Below are positions 1-5,302 of a stretch of 5,302 bases of DNA, in pieces. The position numbers and the translations under genes are program-made. Under the pieces are notes generated by a model. It did no database searches. It was not told the DNA's origin and saw only the letters and a list, made by a program, of their open reading frames with translations. Position 1 is the first letter of the stretch. Each line of letters begins with the position of its first letter. This stretch comes from Deltaproteobacteria bacterium (GTDB lineage: Bacteria > Myxococcota_A > UBA796 > UBA2385), in assembly GCA_016845285.1 (NCBI GenBank), contig JAERSX010000959.1:1-5302 (forward strand), read 5' to 3'.

Positions 1-588
1 GTCGCAGACCTCCTCGGCGCCGGGGTAGATGTCTTCGTCGCTGTCGTCGCAGTCGCCCTCGGTGTAGTCCTCGCCGCCGAGCCAGCCGTGGTCGGCCGGC
101 TCGCAGCCCGGGAAGCCGTCGCCGTCGCCGTCGACCTCGTCCTCGCCCACCGTGCCGTCACAGTTGGTGTCGACACCGTCGCAGTCCTCGGAGGCGTCGG
201 GGTTCACCGCCGCCTCGGTGTCGTCGCAGTCCGTCGAGGTGGAGCTGTAGCCAGAGGGCTGGTCGCAGGCGTCGATGGTCTCGGTGAGCAGTCCGTGCCC
301 GTCGCCGTCGGCGTCCATGTAGAAGGTGGTGCCGTCCGAGGGGTCTTCGTCGATCTCCCCGTCGCAGTCGTCGTCCTTGTCGTTGCAGACCTCGATGCCC
401 GAGATGTTGATGTCGGGGTCGGTGTCGTCGCAGTCGTTGCCGCCGAAGGCCTCGGCGTCGTAGCCGTCGCCGTCCTGGTCGGTGATCGGATCCTCACCGA
501 CGTCGTCGTCCTCGACCTCTTCCCCCTTGTCGCCGCAGCCGCTCAGGCCCAGCCAGCCTGCGAGCAGGAGGTGCAGTCGATGTGTCAC
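1..588 (-). CDS. MopE-type Asp/Cys-repeat lipoprotein (3' end beyond window)
   Basis: The reading frame starts at GTG 588-586 and is still open at base 1, giving 196 residues of an incomplete protein. The N-terminus is a lipoprotein signal: basic residues at 3-4, a hydrophobic stretch at 7-16, and a lipobox LSGC with the modified cysteine at 18. A short acidic linker (22-33) follows. Then come repeats of the putative metal-binding motif known from Methylococcus MopE: DCDD...EVC...DDDCDG at 52-78, DCDD...EDCDG...NCDG at 120-145, and a third begun at 179. Each is preceded by an Asp-rich Dx(D/G)GDG loop (37-43, 92-98, 152-158) resembling calcium-binding thrombospondin type-3 repeats. In the family such proteins are surface-anchored or secreted, and MopE itself binds copper. 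The metal bound here, probably Ca or Cu, is inference. The true length is unknown. The neighbour upstream is the damaged GH43 gene, 114 bp away. Confidence 0.9.
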   Translation of the reverse strand, partial: MTHRLHLLLAGWLGLSGCGDKGEEVEDDDVGEDPITDQDGDGYDAEAFGGNDCDDTDPDINISGIEVCNDKDDDCDGEIDEDPSDGTTFYMDADGDGHGLLTETIDACDQPSGYSSTSTDCDDTEAAVNPDASEDCDGVDTNCDGTVGEDEVDGDGDGFPGCEPADHGWLGGEDYTEGDCDDSDEDIYPGAEEVCD

Positions 589-592
589 ACGG

Positions 593-597
593 CCTCC
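593..597 (-). promoter_or_regulatory. Shine-Dalgarno GGAGG that fixes the GTG start of the MopE-type lipoprotein
   Basis: On the minus strand GGAGG lies 4 bases before GTG 588-586. No ATG sits nearby in that frame, and another GTG at 590-588 is followed immediately by TGA. This site and the lipobox 18 residues downstream together support the non-ATG start. Confidence 0.6.
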
Positions 598-702
598 ACC
601 GGGGATGTCTTCACCCGATTGCGGTCCCACCGTACCTTGTGACCCGACCAGGAAGGCAGGGAAACGCTCCACGTCCCGTACACGCCCGCCGTGAGTGGAG
701 GC

Positions 703-1467
703 TCACGGCTCGACCACGGCCCCTGCCACCGGCCATCCGTTCTCCCAGGTGAGCGTGCGCAGCCCGAGCTTGGCGGTGCCATTGTCCGATGCGTCGTAAG
801 TTCACCAACAGGTAGTACCAGTCATCGTGGGCGAAGATGTAGGGCGCCTCGATGGTGTTCTCCTCGGCCACCTCTCCCGACGAGGCGACGTGGGTGAAGC
901 GTTCGTCGTCTCCGCTGTCACACCATGGGTCGTCGGGCCGTGCGGCGAGCCGACCGGTGTCTGGGTCCAGTGCGGTGACGAAGACACCGCCAGCGTGGGA
1001 GCCGAACACCATCCAGGGCTGCGCGTCGAGATCGACGAACACCGACGGGTCCATCGCTCGGGGGTGGTCTCCCTCTCCCTGGGAGCGGGCGATCACGCCG
1101 TCATCGGCCCACGCGTCTCCGTCCCAGGTTGCCGGCCGATGACGTCCTGGACGCCGTCCTCGCCCTCGTCAAACACGGTGTAGTACAGCACCCCCTCTTC
1201 GGGCATCGACGGTGCGTCGAACTCACCGGTGGGGTTCCACTCCTGCACCTCGGCCGCCCAGTCGAGGGGCTCCTCACCGAAGACGTCTTCATCCCTCGTG
1301 AGCTCGCCGGAGTGAGGGTCGACCTCCCAGGTCAGGATCCCGACGCCAGCGGTTCCGCTGCTCGCCAGGGTCAGCGTCCCGTCTTCGCGAAGCACCAGCT
1401 GGCTGGGATCGTGGATCAGCTCCGTGGGCGACGAGACACAGCCGAGGGAGAGGAAGATGGCGAGCAT
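703..1467 (-). pseudogene. Glycoside hydrolase family 43 (arabinan endo-1,5-alpha-arabinosidase-like), two frame breaks and a probable internal deletion
   Basis: The frame opening at ATG 1467 reads a short lipoprotein-like signal (LSLGC, Cys10), then a GH43 five-bladed propeller. It leaves the family pattern at about 1132, where one G seems lost (GR-QPG instead of GRATWDGDAW). The next frame continues to about 799, where one extra T again breaks the frame; the third frame ends at TGA 705-703. The joined product is about 254 residues. It retains all three GH43 catalytic acids: Asp20 in IHDPS (general base), Asp140 in MDPSVF (pKa modulator) and Glu207 in IEAPYI (general acid). The end, DNGTAKLGLRTLTWENGWP, is the usual C-terminal strand. 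Family members are normally 300 or more residues. The stretch between the YYLLVN strand (about 218-223) and the DNGTAKL strand, which normally holds blade 4 to 5, is almost absent. An intact protein would cleave arabinan outside the cell. An alternative start, GTG 1509, would give a more basic signal n-region but lies inside the hairpin. Sequencing error is the main alternative to true decay. Confidence 0.75.
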
Positions 1468-1481
1468 GGGAGCCCTTCGCT

Positions 1482-1512
1482 GGGGTGGTGCGTGGTTGAA
1501 ACGCACCACCCC
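1482..1512. repeat. Perfect 12-bp inverted repeat (hairpin or operator) upstream of GH43
   Basis: GGGGTGGTGCGT (1482-1493) is matched exactly by its reverse complement ACGCACCACCCC (1501-1512), with a 7-base spacer. It ends 15 bases before the GH43 ATG. No T-run follows on either strand, so an intrinsic terminator is unlikely. It could be an mRNA leader hairpin or a dimeric regulator's site for the GH43 gene. Confidence 0.65.
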
Positions 1513-1572
1513 GAGAGTTGGGGCAGGTTTCTACCTTTGCCTGCACAGGAACCCGCCGCGACCACCGGCCAG

Positions 1573-1582
1573 GGTGCGTTTC
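1573..1582. repeat. Third copy of the GGTGCGT element, inverted with respect to 1498-1507
   Basis: GGTGCGTTTC at 1573-1582 is the exact reverse complement of GAAACGCACC at 1498-1507, which overlaps the right arm of the hairpin. Together with the left arm there are three GGTGCGT copies in the 148-bp gap. A multi-site operator is possible; chance recurrence in GC-rich DNA is not excluded. Confidence 0.35.
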
Positions 1583-1615
1583 GCCGCGAGCGTGTCCTGA
1601 AGCGGCCTGGCGTGC

Positions 1616-2647
1616 TCAGTTGACCGGCTCACCCACGACTGCGCCGTCCAGTGTCCAGGCCAGCAGCTCGTCTGCGATGACGGCCACGTGCCCCTCGCCC
1701 ACAGCGACGAAGGTGGCGTCTGGCCGGCTCGGGGCGCGGACTGCGTGCTGCCAACGCACCCCGTCCGGGCCGGCGACCAGCAGGGTCCAGGCCTGGACCT
1801 GATCGTGGGGTCTGTCGTCGACGAGGAGGACTGCGGCCACATCGCCGGCTGCTGCCAGGTGGAAGGGGAGCATGTCGCCCAGGGGAAGGGCTTGCAGGAC
1901 CTGCCCATCGGAGAGCCGCAGGCGCAGCAGCTCCTGGGTGGCTGCCAGGGCCCAGGCTTCGCCAGCGGGGCCGGGGGCGAGGTGGGTGAGTGGTCGGTGG
2001 GCTTCAGGTAGCTCGTGGGCCAGCGGCTCCACGTCGACGCCGTCCACGTGGAGCTCGGCGGAGTTGAACCAGGCAGAGCCTCCCCCTGGCAGGCCGGTCC
2101 AGGTGGACACCGCCGCGCTGGGGAGCTGGGTCATGTCGAGGAGCCCGATGCTGCCGTCGTCGTTGAGTTCGAGCTGGTTCTGGGAGGGGACGCCTCCTCC
2201 CGAGCTCACGAGCACGGTCTTCGCCTCCGCGCCGGATCCCACCCGACTCAGGGCAGCGAAGGCCACCGGGTAGAAGCCCGACCAGGACATGGGCCGTGAG
2301 GTGCCGGCAGGCAGCACCGCGATCTCGGTGTTCCCAGGCTCGGGCTGGTACAGCACGACCAGATCGCCGGCTGCGTTGGCGCCGATGCCCTTGGGGTCGG
2401 GCAGAGGCAGCGAGCTGAGCCTCCAGGCTGGCAGGTCCCATGTCTGTAGGCCTCGGGCGTCGAGGTAGCCGAGGCGTCCACTTGCGAAGCTCAGGGCGCT
2501 CGCACGCTGCTGGGGCTCGAGCAGGGAGACCTGGTTGCGTGTTGGGGTCGACACGGTCGGACTTCCTCCTGGAGCGGTGGAGCTGCTCGAGGCGCAGGCC
2601 ATGAGCAGGGTGAGGGTGGCAAGGCTGAAGGCTGCGGGCAAGATCAT
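1616..2647 (-). CDS. Lipoprotein of unknown family, beta-propeller-like
   Basis: The ATG at 2647-2645 gives 343 residues ending at TGA 1618-1616. I chose it because it directly precedes a signal peptide (ILPAAFSLATLTLLMAC); the lipobox LMAC places the acylated cysteine at 18. A frame open further upstream would add 27 Arg/Pro-rich residues overlapping the preceding gene and is unlikely. A Ser/Thr/Pro tether (19-37) follows. The rest is short beta-strand repeats with recurring aromatic-turn signatures: GLQTWDLPAWRL (66-77), EAWALAATQELLRLRLSDG (230-248), VQAWTLLVAGPDG (284-296) and LLAWTLDG (328-335). This is the look of a WD40/PQQ-type propeller, though I recognise no specific family. It is probably anchored in the envelope. 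It lies 38 bp after the metallopeptidase gene, so co-transcription is likely. No catalytic residues are evident. Confidence 0.88.
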   Translation of the reverse strand: MILPAAFSLATLTLLMACASSSSTAPGGSPTVSTPTRNQVSLLEPQQRASALSFASGRLGYLDARGLQTWDLPAWRLSSLPLPDPKGIGANAAGDLVVLYQPEPGNTEIAVLPAGTSRPMSWSGFYPVAFAALSRVGSGAEAKTVLVSSGGGVPSQNQLELNDDGSIGLLDMTQLPSAAVSTWTGLPGGGSAWFNSAELHVDGVDVEPLAHELPEAHRPLTHLAPGPAGEAWALAATQELLRLRLSDGQVLQALPLGDMLPFHLAAAGDVAAVLLVDDRPHDQVQAWTLLVAGPDGVRWQHAVRAPSRPDATFVAVGEGHVAVIADELLAWTLDGAVVGEPVN

Positions 2648-2652
2648 GGCGC

Positions 2653-2668
2653 GGGGCCCCGGCCGGGG
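2653..2668. repeat. Overlapping GC palindromes between metallopeptidase and lipoprotein genes
   Basis: GGGGCCCC (2653-2660) and CCCCGGCCGGGG (2657-2668) are perfect overlapping palindromes in the 38-bp gap, directly before the lipoprotein ATG. No clear Shine-Dalgarno is visible there; pairing could occlude the initiation region or slow transcription. There is no T-tract, so this is not a standard terminator. Confidence 0.5.
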
Positions 2669-2685
2669 AGGGTCTGCACGGGCGC

Positions 2686-4770
2686 TCAGTATCCCGCCTC
2701 GAGCAGGCCCACCTGATCGGGGGTACACAGCCTGCCGGCCTTGCGCTTGAACTCAGCGATCTTGGTCTTGGGCACGCCCTTGGCCTGTAGGCGACTCACG
2801 GCGTCGGTGGTGGCCTTGTCGGTGTGGAAGACCTCGTTGCGCATCACGTCGAACTGGGCCTGCTGGGCCTTCTGATCGGACCGGGCGTCCTTGAGCGAGG
2901 CCTCCTGGGCCTTCAGTGCGGTCTCGGCAGCCTTGAGTTGCTTCTTGCTCGGGGGCGGCTTGCGGAGCTTCAGCGCGTCCAAGCTCGTCTTGGCGGCGTC
3001 TCGCGCGGCCTTTGCCTGCGTGGTGCGGGCTCCTGGCGTGTCGATGAGGTCCTTGGCGAGGGTCTCGGGCTTGTTGACCGCCTTCATGTAGGTCTCGGCG
3101 AAGTGCTCCGCAGGGTGGGTGCGGCCGTAGGACCAGGTGTCGCCGCCTCGGTTGTTCGGGGTCGAGCCCGCACCAGGCGTGGGGATCGTCCCCTCCTTGA
3201 AGCTCACGAAGCGCTTGCCGCCGAAGAGCCCCTTCTTGTAGGGGTCCACGCTGTAGGTGCGCCCGTTGACGGTCACCTGGCGTATCTTGCCGCTCTTGAG
3301 ATCTTTGAGCTGGGCAGGGGTGACGCCCCCCTTCGTGAGCGCTCCGGCTCCCTGACCCTCCTGCCAATCACACGCCTCCTGGAAGTGCTTGAACGCCTCT
3401 GGGTTCTGGTCGTGGATGTCGTGGCCGATCTCGTGGGTGAGCGTGACCTCCAGAGAGGTCAGGGTGCCGCCCCGCTTGGCATCCCAGCCCTCGGCAGCGT
3501 CGCCGTCGTGACGGAAGCCCGTGGACAAGCCCATGTCGAACACGCGGATGACGCCGTTGCTGTGGTCGCCGCCGATCCTGGGGTTGTTGGGGTCCTTTTC
3601 CTGGTTGGCGATCTCGCCGCGGCGGATCTCCTTGAGCATGGAATTGCCCTTGACGTGCTCCTCGGGCATGCGGCTCAGGGCCTTGTCGACCTGGTCGAGC
3701 TCGGTCGACGACCACGCGATCTTCGTGCCCTTGCTCTGCCCAGCGATGCTCTTCTTCCGCGATCCCTCTTCGTTGGTGAGGTTGACATTGTATTTGAGCT
3801 CGAGCTTGAGCTCTTTGTTCTTCCGGTCGATGATCTGCTGGACGTCTGCCGTTGTGAGCTTGCCCTTGGCGTGCAGCTTCATCGCCTCGGAGACCTCGTC
3901 GTTCACCTCGCTCTTGGTGGATCCGACGATCTGGTCGCGGCGCTTGTTGAGGCGGCGGTTTTCGTTCTGTTGGTCGGTGCGCTTCCAGGGCCACATGGAG
4001 CCCTCATCGGAGCTCTCCTTTTTCTCGACCGCGGAAGCGTCCGACTTGGCCTTGGCCTTGTGGTACTTGGCCCAGAGCTTGAGCTTCTTCTCGGGGTCTG
4101 TCGTCGCGTCCACCAGCGACTTGAGCTGAAGATGGTCCTTCTCCGGCACGTTGCTGAGCATCGTCTCGAAGTCGCCCTTGTCCATCTTGTCGACGGCCTT
4201 GCCCTGGAGCTTCGGGGGCAGGGAGGTCAGCCCCCCCAAGGCGGAGTTGGCCTCTTTGTCGCTCACGTACCAGTCGGTGATGCCGGTGTCTAGCTGGCTT
4301 TTTGCATTGGCCAGCGCCTTGTCGACCTGCTGGTCTGGCGTGGGCTTCTTTGGGGGCTTCGTCTTCGCGGGCGCCTTCGATCCCTTGCCGTTGTTCGTCG
4401 GGGCGACCGGAGACATCATGGGAGTGGGGAACAGGGGCGAGCCGAAGGGGAGCATCGGACCCATCCAGGGGCCCAGCGGGGCTCCTGGGCCGAGCGGTCC
4501 CGGCTGCAGCATGGGCAGCGGCTGGGGGCCACCGCCGGTCGGGCCCGTCCCGGGGCTCGGCGTCGGCTTGTTTGCTGTGGCCCCGCCCAGGAAGGAGCCA
4601 ACGCCGTCCAGGAGCCCGTTCATGAGGCTGTTGCCGCCGAGGGCCTGCTGGGCCAGCATGGCAGTCGGAGAGAGTGCGCCGAGGCTCGCGAGTACGCCGG
4701 AGGTGGCTCCGTCGACCGCATGGTCTTCCGGAACCTTCGTCTGCTGTACCGAACGCTTCTTCGATGACAT
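2686..4770 (-). CDS. Large zinc metallopeptidase-like protein (HEIGH; gluzincin/anthrax lethal factor-like core), no Sec signal
   Basis: The product has 694 residues. I chose ATG 4770 because the frame further upstream (to 5160) lacks protein-like composition and runs antisense to the divergent gene. Order of parts: a Lys-rich start (MSSKKR); a small-residue hydrophobic segment (21-65) with no signal-peptide cleavage site; a Pro/Gly/Met-rich linker (68-145); a helical, charged region (146-345); a peptidase core (about 346-575); an Ala/Lys/Gln-rich probable coiled coil (581-650); and a short tail. The core carries H446-E447-I-G-H450, with His446 and His450 as zinc ligands and Glu447 as catalytic base. 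It is followed by HPAEHFAETY at 552-561, where Glu555 (or Glu559) is the likely third ligand, as in the EFFAE motif of anthrax lethal factor and related ATLF domains. The spacing of 105 residues from His450 is much longer than in lethal factor. The preceding WSSTELDQVDKALSRMPEEH (353-372) resembles the strand/helix lead-in of such domains. Substrate is unknown. About 75 of 694 residues are Lys. An effector or toxin role is inference. Confidence 0.9.
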   Translation of the reverse strand: MSSKKRSVQQTKVPEDHAVDGATSGVLASLGALSPTAMLAQQALGGNSLMNGLLDGVGSFLGGATANKPTPSPGTGPTGGGPQPLPMLQPGPLGPGAPLGPWMGPMLPFGSPLFPTPMMSPVAPTNNGKGSKAPAKTKPPKKPTPDQQVDKALANAKSQLDTGITDWYVSDKEANSALGGLTSLPPKLQGKAVDKMDKGDFETMLSNVPEKDHLQLKSLVDATTDPEKKLKLWAKYHKAKAKSDASAVEKKESSDEGSMWPWKRTDQQNENRRLNKRRDQIVGSTKSEVNDEVSEAMKLHAKGKLTTADVQQIIDRKNKELKLELKYNVNLTNEEGSRKKSIAGQSKGTKIAWSSTELDQVDKALSRMPEEHVKGNSMLKEIRRGEIANQEKDPNNPRIGGDHSNGVIRVFDMGLSTGFRHDGDAAEGWDAKRGGTLTSLEVTLTHEIGHDIHDQNPEAFKHFQEACDWQEGQGAGALTKGGVTPAQLKDLKSGKIRQVTVNGRTYSVDPYKKGLFGGKRFVSFKEGTIPTPGAGSTPNNRGGDTWSYGRTHPAEHFAETYMKAVNKPETLAKDLIDTPGARTTQAKAARDAAKTSLDALKLRKPPPSKKQLKAAETALKAQEASLKDARSDQKAQQAQFDVMRNEVFHTDKATTDAVSRLQAKGVPKTKIAEFKRKAGRLCTPDQVGLLEAGY

Positions 4771-4945
4771 CTGATCAATGCCCCAATCCAGGGTGTCACG
4801 ATGGTTTGTGCCACGGTAACCTACGGCGGTTTCGCGGGTTGTCCAGGACTGTTGGGGGTTGTCACGCGGTTGTGGGCCGGGCGTAGTCAGCCAGCACCGC
4901 CCCGAGGTGCCGGATGTATGCATTGGAGGTGGATACACGGCCAGC
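4771..4945. promoter_or_regulatory. Divergent intergenic region between metallopeptidase and plus-strand lipoprotein
   Basis: These 175 bp must hold the promoters of both divergent genes. On the plus strand GGGTTGTC occurs at 4836-4843 and 4856-4863, exactly 20 bp apart, with a related GGTTGTG at 4868-4874. TTGTCA at 4859-4864 could be a -35 box, but the matching -10 (CGTAGT at 4882-4887) is poor. GGAGGT at 4925-4930 is 15 bases before the plus-strand ATG, far for a Shine-Dalgarno. On the minus strand only GGGG, 10 bases before the ATG, is available. No confident promoter can be assigned. Confidence 0.4.
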
Positions 4946-5302
4946 ATGCTCCTTTCCTTGCTCTGGGCGTGTACGACGGCCCCCTCGTCTTCGTCCTCCG
5001 CCGAGCCGTCACAGCCAGCCTGTGTGTCGCCGGCGCTCGTGACCCATCTCGACGGCTCTCTCGCGGTCCATCGTGTTGCTGCGGTCGAGGGGGGGACTGC
5101 GCCACCGGATGTGGTGACGGATGGATGGGTGGCACCGGGGGCGGGAGAGGCCGTCGTCAATCAGGTGCTGGCGAGCAGACTTGGCATCTCGGTAGGCGAC
5201 ACCATCAAGACCACGCACCAGCTGCCCAACGGGGCTGCAGACATCCACACCTACACCACCACGGCCCTCGCTTCGGTGCAGCCTGGCTTCGAGCTGACGG
5301 TG
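4946..5302 (+). CDS. Lipoprotein with MacB/FtsX-like periplasmic segment (3' end beyond window)
   Basis: The frame is open from ATG 4946 to the right edge, giving 119 residues of an incomplete protein. It starts with a very short lipoprotein signal, MLLSLLWAC, with the acylated cysteine at 9, then a Ser/Pro tether (11-24). Residues 58-90 (TDGWVAPGAGEAVVNQVLAS, then RLGISVGDTI at 78-87) match the pattern 'GEVVVSxxLAxxLGxxVGDTV' seen in the periplasmic core domain of MacB/FtsX-family ABC transporter permeases. Those proteins normally start with a transmembrane helix rather than a lipobox, so this may be a stand-alone domain or an accessory lipoprotein. Similarity is judged by eye; the function call is weak although the coding call is firm. 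No in-frame ATG, GTG or TTG start is visible in the bases just upstream. It is transcribed away from the metallopeptidase. Confidence 0.78.
   Translation, partial: MLLSLLWACTTAPSSSSSAEPSQPACVSPALVTHLDGSLAVHRVAAVEGGTAPPDVVTDGWVAPGAGEAVVNQVLASRLGISVGDTIKTTHQLPNGAADIHTYTTTALASVQPGFELTV

Noticed and set aside
1..588. CRISPR-like or tandem DNA repeat array from the recurring gtcgtcgcagtc text
   Set aside because: The repetition follows codons for DCDD and DGDG protein motifs with irregular spacing; it is protein-level repetition rather than a DNA array.
88..642. 184-codon plus-strand open frame rich in Val/Ala
   Set aside because: It is the complement of the GAC/GGC-rich MopE repeats; repetitive Val-Ala-Val text is typical for the antisense of Asp-Gly repeats.
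667..700. CTCCAC/GTGGAG inverted repeat just after the GH43 stop
   Set aside because: The stem is only 6 bp with a 22-base loop and is followed on the minus strand by just three T residues, too weak to call a terminator.
2824..4293. 489-codon plus-strand open frame opposite the metallopeptidase
   Set aside because: It is rich in Leu, Val, Gly and Arg in the monotonous way expected of an antisense shadow of Lys/Glu/Asp-rich codons. It has no recognisable motif, while the opposite strand has a clear HEIGH protein.
4151..4774. 207-codon plus-strand open frame over the Pro-rich linker
   Set aside because: Its Gly/Pro-rich stretch is the complement of the linker of the metallopeptidase and it covers that gene's start; no independent start signal or domain.
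4800..4820. TGGCAC-like sigma-54 -24 element on the minus strand near 4815
   Set aside because: The required GC at the -12 position with correct spacing is absent (AAACC is followed by ATCGT, not TTGC).
4771..5160. Upstream extension of the metallopeptidase frame by 130 codons
   Set aside because: The extra residues have random-looking composition, and the region would overlap antisense with the plus-strand lipoprotein, which has a convincing lipobox.

Overview
The window is GC-rich bacterial DNA. Its content suggests a Myxococcota-type (deltaproteobacterial) genome: very short lipoprotein signal peptides, a MopE-type Asp/Cys-repeat lipoprotein, and large lysine/alanine-rich proteins of unknown family. 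The assignment is inferred from gene style only; there is no rRNA or other marker gene.

Layout. Four genes run leftward on the minus strand. From upstream to downstream they are: (i) a 694-residue zinc metallopeptidase-like protein (4770 to 2686) with an HEIGH motif, a Pro/Gly-rich linker and no Sec signal; (ii) 38 bp later, a 343-residue lipoprotein with beta-propeller-like strand repeats (2647 to 1616); (iii) after 148 bp containing a perfect 12-bp hairpin, a glycoside hydrolase family 43 arabinanase-like gene (1467 to 703) that is readable only if two single-base frame changes are corrected, and that also lacks a block normally present in the family; (iv) 114 bp further, the start of a lipoprotein with MopE-type DCDD/CDG metal-binding repeats (588 to the left edge, incomplete). 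On the plus strand, a lipoprotein (4946 to the right edge, incomplete) with a MacB/FtsX-like periplasmic segment diverges from the metallopeptidase across a 175-bp intergenic region.

How the parts may work together. Three intact genes and the damaged GH43 all appear to encode surface or periplasmic products. Only the metallopeptidase lacks a Sec signal, which suggests a specialised export or injection route, or intracellular action. It shares a short gap with the propeller-like lipoprotein, so the two are probably co-transcribed; whether the lipoprotein is a partner, a receptor or a protective factor cannot be read from the sequence. The GH43 and MopE-type genes look like separate units of envelope or extracellular function. 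The most interesting items are the metallopeptidase with its unusual architecture and the broken GH43 gene. No CRISPR array, RNA gene, insertion sequence or attachment site is visible.
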